Positions 12,066-24,639 of a stretch of 64,000 nucleotides of DNA are shown here, in pieces. Made by a program: the position numbers and the translations under genes. The notes below the pieces were generated by a model. That model was not told the origin of the DNA. It did no database searches and saw only the letters and a program-made list of their open reading frames with translations. Source of the stretch: Dugong dugon (Eukaryota; Chordata; Mammalia; Sirenia; Dugongidae); NCBI GenBank assembly GCA_030035585.1, contig CM057464.1:29963465-30027464 (forward strand), in the 5' to 3' direction. Positions within the stretch are counted from its first letter, which is position 1. Each line of letters starts with the position of its first letter.

Positions 12066-12266
12066 TTGTTAGGTGCTCTTCAGTAAATTTTGACTCATAG
12101 GGACCCCATATGATATAGTAGAACTACCCCCATAGGGTTTTCTTGGCTTTAATCTTTACAGGAGCATATCGCCAGGTCCTTCTCTTGGGGAGCCACTGGG
12201 TGGGTTCCAACTATCAACATTTCAGTTATTAGTAGAGTGCCTAACTGTTGCACCACCAGAGCTCCT
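12066..12266 (-). repeat. AfroSINE copy (cluster member 2)
   Basis: It starts with the RTE-like tail tgttaggtgctcttcagta and ends with the head caccaccagagctcct. Confidence 0.82.
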
Positions 12267-12282
12267 CTGAATGAGGACTAAA

Positions 12283-12427
12283 CCAAGACAAACCCTTTGC
12301 CGTCGAGTCTACTCTAACTTGTAGGACAGGTAGAACTGCCTCATAGGGTTTCCAAGGAGTGGCTGGTGGATTTGAACTGACGACCTTTTGGTTAGCAGCC
12401 TGAGCTCTTAACCACTACACCACCAAG
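12283..12427 (-). repeat. AfroSINE copy, short form (cluster member 3)
   Basis: It reads aaaccctttgccgtcgagtc, then gtttccaaggagtggctggt, then ggttagcagcctgagctctt. This copy lacks the extra internal segment of its two neighbours. Confidence 0.88.
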
Positions 12428-14246
12428 GAAATGAGGACTAAGCAAGTCTAAAGTCACTTAGCCTTTCCTACTTCTAAAAGGAAACTAGAAGCTAAAATGG
12501 TCCTTGATTTAAACTAATAAAAATAAAATGCATTGAAATCTTTCTTAGTAACACCGATATTGTTGGTGTTCCCCCTCCCTAGCTTTTTCAGTGATCAAGA
12601 AAAGAATTTGGTTATCAGGAAGGAAGCCATTGTAGACTATGTAAGCTTCTCCCCAGTACATAAACTTCACTCTCCCAGTGGCTCCTCTGAGTCCTGTAAA
12701 TCAGTCTTCACTCTTAATTGTGTCAATTAATGGTGCCCAGAGTAAGCCACAGGGGCAAAGCAGAGCAGTCTGAGAAGGAGATGAGTATGTGGCAATCCTC
12801 TTGACGTAATGGAGACTAGACTAACCTAACATACACACTTTATTATAATGACATTACTAACCTAAATATCATTGCCGATGATTCATTCCTATCATAACCA
12901 TGGTGGAATCCTGCAAATAAGCCTTAAAGAGCATTGGATCCTCATTTTTTATAGTTGGATTTGACACTTTCTTCTTTAAACATAATAGCAGTTGAAGAGT
13001 GTGTGGCGTTTGTAATCCATCCCTAAAGGGTTGTCCTTTTAAATCCAGCCTGGATCAATGTGACCAAAAATCACCATGGACATCTGAGCACAGTTAAAAG
13101 AAGATTGTTAGAAATGAGGCCGGCTTTACCCTGCGTGTATTTCTGAGTTAGTGACTGTGGTAACTGGAGCTCAGAGGACAGTTCTCTATGGGCAGAATGA
13201 ATGTGAGAGTTTGAAGCAGTGACCTAGATAATCTAGGCAAACTGCCCACTTTTTCCTGGCGTGTCAGGAAAATTGCTCTAATTCCCTACTCCACTTCGAG
13301 AGTGGAGGCCTAGTCAGTTTTCTTCAGAGTCCTATTTAGCTCTGCCCTCCTCTTCTTGGTCCAGAGGCTGGGCGGAGCGTGTCAGTTGGAGTTCATTCTC
13401 TGTAGCTCCGGCTTTGATTGCTGTTGAACTGGATGGGACTGAAATAATCATTTTGTTGAACTCATGGGAGCTGTACAGGCACGTGATGCAGTCCAATCAC
13501 TCTTGTAGCATTTAAAACGATACCATGTGAATTCCAATAACCGAATGCTTCAGTCCTGGTCATTCTTTGTTATTCCATCCATTCAAGAGCTATTTATTAA
13601 GTGTCCATTACATTCTTGTTATGGTCTACAATGGAAAGCAGTAATTCTTTTGACCATCTAGCCCCTGAACATCTTTTCATCTGTTTGGGAAATTCCACAA
13701 ATTGCCCTTCTCTGAGAAGCCATTTCTACTCACTTTGCCAATCTCACTTTTCAGTTATAGTACAGGCATGTTGCATGGTTGAGACTTTGTCGAGGAAGCT
13801 AATGATGCAAATGTACAGGGGATGGCAACTGTAACTAGGCTCCAGATGGCAGATGTTTGAGTACCTTTAAGTGTCCGACTTTGTCGGTGTTGGCAGTAGA
13901 AGCTGAAGGGATCTGTGCTTAGGGTAGCAGCAGTGATAGCTCTATTGAACTAGTTCTATGATGTGATTTTGGGCATTGTTCCTGTCTGGGCAGTCTCCAC
14001 AATTGCTGTCTGTTCTCCCAAAGGACTTGTGAACTACCTCACATATGTCCTTTAATAAATTATGCTTCTTAATAAACTAGTTAGAGTTGGATTCTCTTAT
14101 TTGGAATAAAATGAGTGGTCCATTCTGTTAATGGAAGAAAAGTGTCAAGAATGGATTTATATACAAAGCCGCCCTTGAACTGAGACTCAAAAGATGGCCA
14201 ACTGACCCACAGCTTGCTAGGAATGTGGGGACTCAATAGAAATTTG
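12428..14246. other. Non-repeat DNA, no supported gene
   Basis: GC content is visibly higher at about 13000-13450 than in the flanks. No repeat is recognised. Two splice-flanked open stretches (plus strand 12592-12640, minus strand about 13128-13224) are too short or weakly flanked to call as exons. Confidence 0.35.
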
Positions 14247-14375
14247 ATTTTTTTTTAATTGTGGTAAAATGCCATAACATTTACCATGCCAACCTTCTTC
14301 ACATGTACAATTCAATGACATTGTGTTCATCATTTGCAGCTGTCACCATTATCTGCCTCCAAATTGGGTCTGATT
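14247..14375 (-). repeat. L1 3' UTR fragment of an intermediate-age family
   Basis: It starts with a T-run and 'aattgtggtaaaatgccata', followed by the 'acatgtacaattcaatgaca' block. The same 3' UTR family occurs at 26632-26850 and 44709-44940. Confidence 0.65.
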
Positions 14376-14504
14376 GAAACATAGATACATAGAACAATAG
14401 ATAAATGATAGATAGATGTCAAAAACTGATTTAAATAATGAATTATGGTGTTTACTATGCTTGAAAAATTATGGAATTTCAAATTAAAAATTTGGAGTTT
14501 GAAT

Positions 14505-15420
14505 CTTCTTACTATATTAATCAGGGTAATTAATGCAATTTACAAGACCTCAAATCTCAGTGGTTTAACACAATAAAAGTTTAGTTCTCAATCATATCAG
14601 AACCTGATGCTGGTGGGGTCACAGTCTAGGGCAGTTCTTATCCAAGAGGAGACTCAATCATACCATGTGAAACATGTGACCTCCAAGGTCACTCACTTGT
14701 GGTAGAGGAAGATGGAGAGAAACGGGCCAGAATGTCTCTTAATTGTCTTAAATCAGAAATAACACATATGTCACTTCCTCTCAAATTCCATTGGCCAGAA
14801 GTACTTTCATATTTCCAATTTAACGTCAAGGCAGGCTGGGGCATATAGAGAAGCATAGAGATATTTTGTCCATCCTAACAGTACACCCTTGATCACTCCA
14901 TATTCATTCATTCTTTCTTCCCACCCATAGAATATGTACCCTTCCTCAAGGGAGATAACCCAAAGTTCCATTCTGCAATTAGCGGCAATTAGCTCAAGTT
15001 CCAAGATCTCTGGGTGGTCCTCAATTCTTCTCCATTATGTCCAGATGCAGCTCCTTGGACTATCTGTCCTCCTTCCCCTCACACACATTCAATATATAAT
15101 ATTGAAGCAGGGACAAGAAGGCTACAATAAAAACTCCTACTGGGAAGGAGGAGATATAGCTCCCAGTGTTCTATGACAATTAGGAAATCATGATGGGTGG
15201 AGATGGAAAAGATCCCTTCCTCATTGTATGGGAGGTGCCATGACTATATCTTGATCCTGATCTCTGGGAGGAGCTTCCTGTATCTATCATTTTCCAGGAA
15301 CCCTAGCTCCGCTCTCCCAGAAGTTCTTACTTTTCCATTATCCTCTTTGACAACATCTGAAGTGGATAATGGGGAATATGCCTACTTAGTAAGTTGCACA
15401 ACGGCTTTCTGCATGTGTAC
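14505..15420. repeat. Unclassified ancient dispersed repeat
   Basis: The segment 'acctcaaatctcagtggttt' with the following 'ttagttctcaatcatatcag', the central 'attccattggccagaagtac' and the downstream stretch resemble an interspersed repeat related to the one at 24640-25230. I cannot assign a family. Strand and exact ends are uncertain. Confidence 0.4.
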
Positions 15421-15439
15421 TATTAGGAGCCTTAGAGCG

Positions 15440-15448
15440 GTTTTAATT
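15440..15448. repeat. Possible target-site duplication of L1-B (left)
   Basis: GTTTTAATT, followed by a T-rich stretch, matches 23034-23042 at the other end of the L1. Confidence 0.55.
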
Positions 15449-16406
15449 CTTTTTAAAATTTTTTCCCATACAAAAATTTATACATACATTGTTATGTGAC
15501 ACTAATTCCTCTCCCCATACTGTGACAGCACACTCCTCCTTTCCACCCCTGATTCCCTATGTCAATTCAACCAGCTCCTAACCCTGTCTACCTTCCCATC
15601 TCATCTCCAGACAGAAGCTGCCCGTTTAGTCTCTTGTATCTACTTGAGCTAAGAGGCACACTCCTCACAAGTATCAGTTTATGTCCTACAGTCCAGTCCA
15701 ATCCCTGTCTGAAGAGTTGGCTTCAGAAATTGTTTTAGTTCTGGGCTGATAGACAATCCAGGGGCCATGTTTTCTGGGGTTCCTCCAGTCTCAGTCAGAC
15801 TATTAAGTCTCTTCTTCTTACTAGAATTTGAGTTCTGCACCCAATCTTTCTCCTGTTCCATCAGGGACTCTCTGTTGTGTTCCCCGTCAGGGCGGTCATT
15901 GGTGGTAGCTGGGTACCATCTAGTTCTTCTGGTCTCAGGCTGATGAAGTCTCTGGTTTATGTGGCCCTTTCTGTCTCCTGGGCTACTACTTTCCTTGTGT
16001 CTTTGGTGTTCTTCATTCTCCTTTACTCCAGGTGGTTGGGAACAACTGATGCATCTTAGGTGGCCACTTGCAAGCTTTTAAGACCCCAGATGCCACTCAC
16101 CAAAGTAGCATGTAGAACATTTTCTTAATAAGCTTTGTTATGCTAATTGACCTAGATGTCCTCTGAAAGCATGGTCCCCAGACCCCTACCCCGGCTACTC
16201 TGTCCCTCAAAGTGTTTGATTCAGGAACATTCTTAGCTTTGGTTTAGTCCAGTTGTGCTGACTTCCCCTGTAGTGGGTGCTGTCCTTCCCTTCACCTAAG
16301 ATAATTCTTATCTACTGTCTAGTTAGTAAATAACTCTCACTCTCCCTCCTCACCCTCGTACCATCAAAGAATGTTTTCTTCTGTGTTTAATCCTTTCCTT
16401 AAGTTC

Positions 16407-19400
16407 TTATAATAGTGGTCTTATACAATATTTGTCCTTCTGTGATTGACTAAATCCACTCAGCATAATGCCCTCCAGCTTCCTCCATGTTATGTTTCAC
16501 AGATTCATCGTTGTTCTTTATCATTGCCTAGTATTCCATTGTGTGGATACACCATAATTTGTTTATCCATTCCTCAGTTGATGGGCACCTAGGTTGTTTC
16601 CATGTTTTAGCTGGGTTATTTCCATCTTTTAGCTGTTGTGAACAGTGCTGCAATGAACATGGGAGTCCATATATCTATTCTTATTTCTCTAGGATATATT
16701 CCAAGGAGCAGGATAGCTGGATCGTATGGTACTTCTATTTCTAGCTTTTTAAGGAAGTGCGAAATTGATTTCCAAAGTGGTTGTACCATTTTATATTCCC
16801 ACCAACAGTGTATAAGTGTTCCAGTCTCTCTACAACCTCTCCAGCATTTATTATTTTGTGTTTTTTGGATTAATGCCAGCCTTGTTGGCATGAGATGATA
16901 TCTCATTGTAGTTTTGATTTGCATTTCTCTAATGGCTAATGATCATGAGCATTTCTTCTTGTGTCTGTTAGCCGCTTGAATATCTTCTTTGGCAAAGTGC
17001 CTGTTGTATATCCTTTGACCATTTTTTAATTGGGTTATTGTCTTTTTGTTGTTGAGGTTTTGCAGTGTCTCGTAGATTTTAAACATTAGATGCTGATCGG
17101 ATTCGTCATGGCCAAAAATTCTTTCCCGGTCTGTAGGTTGTCTTTTTACTCTTTTGATGAAGTCTTTTGATGAGCACAAGTGTTTGATTTTTAGGAGCTC
17201 CCGTTATTCTAGTCTCTCTTCTGGTGCTTGTGCATTGTTACTTATGGTTCATATTGTGTTTATGCCATGTATTAGGGCTCCTAGCATTGTCCCTATTTTT
17301 CCTTCCATGATCTTTATCGTTTTCAATTTTATATTTAAGTCTTTGATCCATTTTGAGTTAGTTTTTGTGCATGGTGTGAAGTATGGGTCTTGTTTCACTT
17401 TTTTGCAGATGGATGTCCAGTTATGCCAGCACCATATCTTAAATAGATTTGTCTTTCCCCCAGTTAACGGACTTTGGGCCTTTGTCAAATATCAGTTGCT
17501 CATAGGTGGATGAACTTATGTCTGGATTCCCAATTTTGTTCCATCGGTCTATGTATCTGTTGCTGTACTAGTACCATGCTGTTTTGACTACTGTGGTGGT
17601 ATAATAGGTTCTAAAACCAGGAAGTGTGAGGCCTCCCACTTTGTTCTTCTTCATGAGTAATGCTTTACTTATTCGGGGCCTCTTCCCTTTCCATATGAAG
17701 TTGGTGATGTGTTTCTCCATCTCATTAAAAAATGCTGGTGGAATTTGGATCTTGATTGCATTGTAACTGTAGATTGCTTTGGGTAGAATTGAGATTTTCA
17801 CAATGTTGAATCTTCCTATCCATGAGCAAGGTATGTTTTTCCACTTATGCAGGTCTCTTTTGGTTTCTGGCAATAGTGTCCTGTAGTTTTCATTGTATTG
17901 GTCTTTTACATCTCTGGTTAGACTTAGTCCTAAGTATTTTATCTTCTTGGGGGCTATTGTAAGTGGTATTGATTTGGTGATTTCTTGTTGAAGATTCTTT
18001 TTGTTGGTATAGAGGAAGCCAACTGATTTTTGTATGCTTATCTTGTATCCTAAAACTTTGCTGAAATCTTCTAGTAGTTCTCTTGTGGATTCTTTGGGGT
18101 TTTCTGTGTATAAGATCATATCATTAGCAAATACAGATACTTTTACTGCTTCTCTACCAATTTGGATGCCCTTTATTTCTTTTTCTAGCCTAATTGCTCT
18201 GGCTAGGACCTCCAGCACATTGTTGAATAAGAGTGGTGATAAAGGGTATCCTTGTCTGGTTCCTGTTCAAGGGGAATGATTTCAAAGGCTTTCCATTTAG
18301 GATGATGTTGGCTGTTGGCTTTGTATAAATGCCCTTAATTATATTGAGGAATTTCTCTTCTATTCCTATTTTGTTGAGAGTTTTTATCATGAATGGGTAT
18401 TGGACTTTGTCAAATACCTTTTCCGCATCGATTGATAAGATCATGTGGTTCTTGTCTTTTGTTTTATTTATGTGATGGATTATATTGATTGTTTTGCTAA
18501 TGTTGAACCATCCCTGCATACCTGGTATAAATCCCATTTGATCATGGTAAATTATTTTTTGATATGTTGCTGAATTCTATTGGCTAGAATTTTGTTGAGG
18601 ATTTTTGCGTCAATGTTCATGAGGGGTACTGGTATGTAATTTTCTTTTTTTGTGGTGTCTTTACCTGGTTTTCATATCAAGGTTATGCTGGCTTGATAGA
18701 ATGAATTTGGGAGTATTCCATCCTTTTCTATGCTCTGAAATACCTTTAGTAGTAGTGGTGTTAACTTTTCTCTGAAAGTTTTGTAGAATTCTTCAGTGAA
18801 ACCATCCAGATCAGGGCTTTTCTTGTTGTTGGGAGTTTTTTAATTACCTTTTCAATCTCTTCTTTTGTTATGGGTTTATTTAGTTGTTCTACCTCGGTTT
18901 GTGTTAGTTTAGGTAGGTAGTGAGTTTCTAGAAATTTTTCCATTTCCTCTAGGTTTTCAAATTTGTTACAGTACAACTTTTCATGGTATTCTTTTATGAT
19001 TTTCAGTTGGGTCTGTTGTGATATCACCCATCTCATTTCTTACAGGGGTTATTTGCTTCCTCTCCTGTTTTTCTTCTGTCAGTTACACCAATGGTTTATC
19101 AATTTTCTTGATGTTTTCAAAGAACAAGCTTTTGGTCTTGTTAACTCTTTCAATTGTGTTTCTATTCTCTATTTCATTTAATTCCGCTCTAATTCTTATT
19201 ATTTCCTTTCTTCTGGCACCTGAGGACTTCTTTTGCTGCTCTCTTTCTACTTGTTCCAGTCGTAGGGATAATGTTTTCATTATGGTCCTTTCTTCTTTTT
19301 GGATGTGTGCATTTATTGCTATAAACTGACCTCCAAGCACTGCTTTTGCTGTGTCTCAAAGGTTCTGGTAGGATGTGTTTTCATTCTTGTTTGAGTCTAT

Positions 19401-20210
19401 GAATTTCTTTATTCTAAACTTAATTTCTTCTATAACCCAGTAGTTTTTGAGCAAGGTGTTGTTCAGTTTCCATATCTTTGATTTTTTTTCCCTTGCTTTT
19501 TGTGTTGTTGATTTCTGCTTTTATGGCTTTATGGTCAGAAAAGATGCTTTGTAATGTTTCAGTGCTTTGGATTCTGTTAAGGCTTGCTTTATGGCCTAAT
19601 ATGTGGTCTATACTGGAGAATGTTCCATGTGTGTTGGAAAAGAAAGTGTACCGCTGCTGTTGAGTGGAGTGTTCGGTATATGTTTATGAGATCAAGTTGG
19701 TTGATTGTAGCTTTTAGATCTTCCATGTCTTTATTGAGCTTCTTTCTGGATGTTCTGTCTTTCACCGAGAGTGGTGTGTTGAAGTCTCCTACTACTATTG
19801 TCTATCTTTCTTTTCAGTGCTATTAGAGTTTGTTTTATGTATTTTGGAGCCCTGTTGTTGGGTGCATAAATATTTACTATAGTTCTGTCCTCCTGGTGTA
19901 TTCATCCTTTAATCATTATATAGTGCCCTTCTTTATACTCTGGGGTGAATTTTACTTTAAAGTTTATTTTGTCAGAGATTAATATTGCCACTCCTACTCT
20001 TTTATGAGTTTTGTTTGCTTCATATATTTTTTTCCATCCTTTGAGTTTTTGTTTGTTTGTGTCTTTAAATCTAAAGTGTGTCTCTTCTAGGCAGCATATA
20101 GACTGATCGTGTTTTTCTATCCAATGTGCCACTCTCTGTCTCTTTATCGGTGCATTTAGTCCATTTACATTCAGCGTAATGGTTGATAGATATGAGTTTA
20201 GTGCTGTCAT
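16407..20210 (-). pseudogene. Broken L1 ORF2 (endonuclease / reverse transcriptase), lineage B copy 1
   Basis: ORF2p nicks target DNA and reverse-transcribes the L1 RNA. The start MTALNSYLSTITLNVNGLNA lies at 20210, followed by the endonuclease motif CCLEETHFRFKD. Open blocks include 19340-19083, 18537-18190 ([20 protein letters not shown], then FDKVQ), 18218-17568 and 16924-16616. The reverse transcriptase box at 18120-18131 reads FAND rather than FADD, so the first catalytic aspartate is lost. The C-terminal cysteine motif is present as [14 protein letters not shown] near 16830. The stop at 16407-16409 follows RPLL, as in the other copies. Frameshifts separate the blocks. Confidence 0.9.
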
Positions 20211-20656
20211 TTTGATGTCTTTTTTTGTTTGTTCACAGTTTCTTTGTTCCACTTAATTTTCTGTGCTGAGTTGTTTTTCTTTATGTGTTTGCTTTTCATC
20301 TTTTTCATTGTTGTTGATTTTATGTTTTCTGAGTCTTTGTATTTTTCTAGTTTTTTATTTTGTCTTGTAGGATTGTTTGTTACCTTTGTGGTTACCTTAA
20401 TATTTACCTATATTTTTCTAAGTTTATACCTGTCTTTTATTTCTTTATATCATCTTGACTTCCTCCCTATATGAAAAATGTATGTCTACATTTTTTTAAG
20501 TCTCTCCTTTTTGTTTTAATGTTGTCATCTTTTACATATTGACATCTGTTTCCCTATTTTCAGTGTTTTAGCTTTGATTTACTTTTGTGACTTCCCTCTC
20601 TGGGTTGATATCTGGTTGGTCTGTCCTGTGTTCTAGTCTTGGGTTGTTTTCTGATG

Positions 20657-21654
20657 TTACTGATTTTCTAACTGGAGGATTCCCTTTAGTATTTCTTGTA
20701 ATTTTGGTTTGGTTTTTGCAAATTCCCGGAACTTCTGTTTATCTGGAAATGCTTTAATTTCGCCATCATATTTGAGAGATAGTTTTGCTGGATATATAAT
20801 TCTTGCCTGGCAGTGTTTTTACTGCAAGGCTTTATATATGTCATCCCATTGCCTTTTTGCCTGCATGGTTTCTGTTGAGTAGTCCGAGCTTATTCTTATT
20901 AACTCTCCTTTGTAGATTACTTTTCATTTATCCCTAGCCACTCTTAAAAGTCTCTCTTCACCTTTGTTTGGCAAGTTTGGTTATAGTATGTCTTGGTGAC
21001 TTTCTTTTGGGATCTACCTTATGTGGAGTTGATGAGCATCTTGGATAGATATCTTGGATAATATCTTTCATGATATTAGGGAAGTTTTCTGCCAACAAAT
21101 ATTCAAAAATTCTCTCTGTATTTTCTGTTATACCCCCTGTTCTGGTACTCCAATCACTTGCAGGTTATTTTTCTTGATAGACTCCCATATAATTCTTAGG
21201 GTTTCTTCTTTTTTTTTTAATCATTTTATCTGATTTTTCCTCAGATAAGTTGGTGTCTAGTTCTTTATCGTCAATCTCATTAATTCTGACTTCCATTGCC
21301 TCAAATTCTTCTCCTATGACTTTCTATAGAGTTGTCTAATTCTGAAATTTTATTGTTAATCTTCTGGATTTCTGATTGCTGTCTCTGTATGAATTTTTGC
21401 AGCCTGTTAAATTTGTCATTATGCTCTTCTATAATCTTTTTAATTTATTCCATCGTATGCTCTGCGTTTTGCTTAATTTCCTTCCTAATTTCTTGAAGAC
21501 TTCTGTATATTAATCTTTTGTATTCTGCCTCCAGTAATTCCAAGAAATTTTCCTCTTCTGCAAAAGGTCTAGATTCTATTTTGAGAGCTTGCTGGAGCCT
21601 TCATGGATTGCCTCTTTATGTGTGATTTGTTAGTGACTGTTGTCTCTGAGCCAT
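20657..21654 (-). pseudogene. Broken L1 ORF1, lineage B copy 1
   Basis: The minus-strand ATG at 21652-21654 starts a frame matching the ORF1 of copies 2 and 3 (a MAQRQ/MARRQ-type start). The end at 20657-20659 falls after the conserved LENQ. The length of about 330 codons is normal for this lineage. No long open frame survives, so there are several breaks. The order is coiled-coil region, RNA-recognition domain and C-terminal domain, judged by alignment to copy 3. Confidence 0.75.
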
Positions 21655-23033
21655 CAATAAATTATGCTTATTTATTTTATGTTTGCTTACTGTGTCCTAG
21701 CTTCTCTTTTTGTTTCGATATGCCCAAATAGGCTGCTTGTATGAGCTAGTTTGAAAATTGGAAACTTTGAAGCTTGGATGTCCTGTCACCAGGTGGTTAG
21801 ATCTGTTACTAGGTATGTGAGCTCAGGAGTCCACCCACTCCTCCTGTATGGATTCAGCTCAGGTGCCTAGGTAGATAGCCACCAAGTGTGTGGTGTAGGC
21901 TCTCCCTTACAGTCCTAGACAGGCATGGATGATTGGTGTAGGCACAGGCATCTGCCTGCAGCAGGGGAACACACTCTGACAAAGGCAGGGGGCTGACAGT
22001 CATCCCCAGGTGTCCTGGAGGAAGGCATGTCCCTGTTCCCTAGAGCACATAGGTGGGTGTATTTTCAGCTGGACTCTGAGCAGCTAATGCTGTTGGCTGT
22101 AAGAACTGGGGGGTACCTCTTATTTATGGGCCCCTATCGCAGGTGGCTAGGTGGCATGGGTGAAACCACCAGTCCTCAGGACCCTGATGTGGGTAAGTGA
22201 AGACCCTGCTTAATGGGCAGAGCAGTGTCAAATGTCAAGAATCTGCCACTTGACAGCTGAAACAGTTGAAGTTAGACGTCCAGTATATACCCTGTTGTAC
22301 TGCAGTAATGAGGGCTTACACCGTTGAGATAGGCCCACACAAGTCTCTGCAGTGTGAAAGGCACTCAAAGTCCTTGGATCCCTTATGCCTGTGCCTAGGC
22401 AAAGAAGTTGTGCCTACCCTGGGTTCCTGGGTTAGGGGAGCCAGCAGTTTATTTTTTCCCATTTGTTAATTTGTTCACTCTCCAAGGCAGGGAGAATGGC
22501 TCCAGGTGTGTGACGGATCCTATTACAGGCCCTGGAGACTCAGCAATTGCTGAAGCTGGTCCAGGACTCAATGCAGAGCAGGGAACATGGAGGTAGATGG
22601 GAGAGAGGCTTTTCCTTGAGGTGGATATTTTTGATCCGCAGGGTAGGCTGTATGCAATTACCTATCTTTCGTCAATCCAGGGCTGCTTATCAGTGGTTCT
22701 GGGTTGCTGTGTAGACTCTCTGGCACTGGGTCTCACCCGGTGCAGAAAAGATGCCTCCTGAGCACCGCCGCTTGCCTACCTCACCGCTCAGTCCTGAGTT
22801 GATCAGGCCTGACGGGCTCAGGCTCTCGCTGGGTCAGGTCTGGCAACTCCTCACTGCTTCCGAACCATCTCTCCCTCCTCCTGCCACTCAGTCTGGTTCC
22901 TCAACTCTGCCTTTGATGTTCAGGGATCCCAGATTGCCGTATATAATCAATTCACTTGTTTTTTTCTGGTCTTTGTTGTAAGAGGCTCCACCAGAAGCGT
23001 CTGACTACTCTGCCATCGTGACCCTGCCTCTCT
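21655..23033 (-). promoter_or_regulatory. L1-B 5' UTR, putative internal promoter
   Basis: This is the sequence upstream of ORF1 in lineage B, about 1.4 kb long and clearly GC-richer than the rest of the window. Equivalent text is found at 34914-36243 and 63110-64000. L1 5' UTRs carry the internal promoter; activity of this copy is not shown by the sequence. Confidence 0.65.
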
Positions 23034-23046
23034 GTTTTAATTTTTA
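23034..23046. repeat. Possible target-site duplication of L1-B (right)
   Basis: GTTTTAATTTTTA immediately follows the L1 5' terminus and matches the sequence next to the 3' end at 15440. Confidence 0.55.
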
Positions 23047-23718
23047 ATGTGTCAAATAATTTTTTTTATTGTTTGGTCAAAGATTGTGGTTTCTTTGTCA
23101 AAACAGTACTGTATATTTTCCTCCCATAAATTTAGTAGGCTTCTTACATGTTTGTGTCAAGTCTGTTTCATGGGTCAGAAACTAAATGCAAAGTTATTTT
23201 TGAAAAAGATTCTCAAAGTACTTGTTATTTCCCATTGCCATTGAGTGAATTCCAACTCAGATTTGGTTGGTTTTTTTTTTTAGTCTTGCTTAGATCCCAA
23301 TGTCTCTCAATTCAACTGGAGTTATATTGGACACCTTTTATGTGCCACTTCAAAACTTTGGCCCCATATTTTCCCCACTTCTGCTGCTTACCCAGTTCCA
23401 TGCAGGCTTTGACCATTTTTCTGCAAGTAAAACCTCAGGCAGTATCTTTCCACAGGCTCAGGCCCTCTACTTTTTGCTCCCTGATTCTCTGATGTCACAG
23501 CACGTGATATCCTCAGGGACTGCTCATCACTCACACACGCACAACACAGAAGTTCAATTGCAGGGGAATTAACATGATAGGTTCACCCTGGACCAATGGG
23601 GGATGGGAGACAGTGGGCAAAGTCTTCTGTCTACAATGACCTGGGTGCGCAGTTGTGACACACATTCCACAGTCTCCTCAGAAGATTTTGTGAACTTGAA
23701 TGCCATTTGCCCATACCC
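23047..23718. other. Mostly unrecognised DNA with a SINE scrap
   Basis: A scrap of antisense AfroSINE tail lies at about 23225-23262 (cattgccattgagtgaattc). The remainder, including the GC-richer 23290-23640, has no recognised gene or repeat family. Confidence 0.4.
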
Positions 23719-23911
23719 ATTGTTGTTGAGTCAATTCTGATTCATAGCGACCCTACAGGACAGAGTAAAACTGCCCCATAGCGTTTCCAGTGCTGTGATC
23801 TTTATGGGAGCACACTGCCACATCATTCTCCCCTAGAGTGGCTAGTGGGTTTAAACCATGGAATTTCAGTTAGCAGCTGTGTGCTTAACCACTCTGCCAC
23901 CAGTGGCTCCT
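23719..23911 (-). repeat. AfroSINE copy, long form, with target-site duplication
   Basis: The antisense order is complete, from cattgttgttgagtcaattc to ccaccagtggctcct. Direct repeats of CCATTTGCCCATA flank it, near 23703-23715 and 23912-23924. Confidence 0.9.
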
Positions 23912-24639
23912 CCATTTGCCCATAGCAGTGACAAAGTCCAAAATGCTTTTTTCTATTGGTTTTCCCTCCTTCCTGCTTCATTTCCAACTCCTCATTTCTC
24001 TCTCAAATCAGTTTCCAAATAAACTGCTTGCACTTAGACCTTTCTCTTAGGCTCTGATTTTGGAGACTATCTATGATGAGATAGTTTACCTTGAATATGA
24101 GGTGGAAGGAAACTTCCCTTTTGTGATTTTTCTCCTGAGTCATTTCATCTAGTTGAGAGGTTTTACAGGGCTTTTGCTGCTCAAAACTTTTGCTAATCCT
24201 ATAGTTCCCCTCTCCAGCCTTGCTTTTTTTATTTATTTATTTGTTTGGTATCTAGAAGCAATTGGCTTTTCCAATCTATCCAATCCCTGAATTTCTGAAC
24301 GTCATATATTCTTTCTCATTTAGACTTTCTAGCTAGTAAGATTTCCCCTCAACTCATCTCTGTAGCATCTTTCCAAATACAGCCAATAGTAGTCAACTCA
24401 CAAGACATATTTCTGCTTTCTAACCTCTTTCCGTAAGTTGAAAAATCAATAAGCCTATGGCTCACCTCCCACCTAATCACTGGTGACATTTTTACTCTGT
24501 GTTTTGTGTTAGCCTAGCCTAAATAATCACCTTTACATCCTTTAATGACAGTTTTCTTCCCACTCACATCTGACTACTAACCTGACATAACATAGTTTAT
24601 ATTGTTATTGCAGCATTACCCAACTTTAAGTACCAATTT
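23912..24639. other. Unrecognised DNA, possible old repeat end
   Basis: The text around 23960-24065 ('ccaaataaactgcttgcact') resembles the 3' end of a common mammalian repeat, but I cannot name it. No exon is supported. Confidence 0.3.

Larger units (their letters stand above)
15456..23033 (-). mobile_element. Near full-length L1 LINE, lineage B, copy 1
   Basis: In element order, the 5' terminus GAGGCAGGGTCACGATGGCA lies near 23030. It is followed by the 5' UTR to 21655, ORF1 21654-20657, a short spacer, ORF2 20210-16407 and a 3' UTR of about 950 bp. The length of about 7.6 kb equals that of the copy at 34914-42549, so there is no large truncation. A short duplication GTTTTAATT borders both ends. 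Both reading frames are interrupted, so it cannot move on its own. Confidence 0.92.

Noticed and set aside
13128-13224. Minus-strand open segment of 31 codons with AG/GT borders
   Set aside because: The acceptor lacks a pyrimidine tract and the donor (gtaaag) is weak; it is likely chance.
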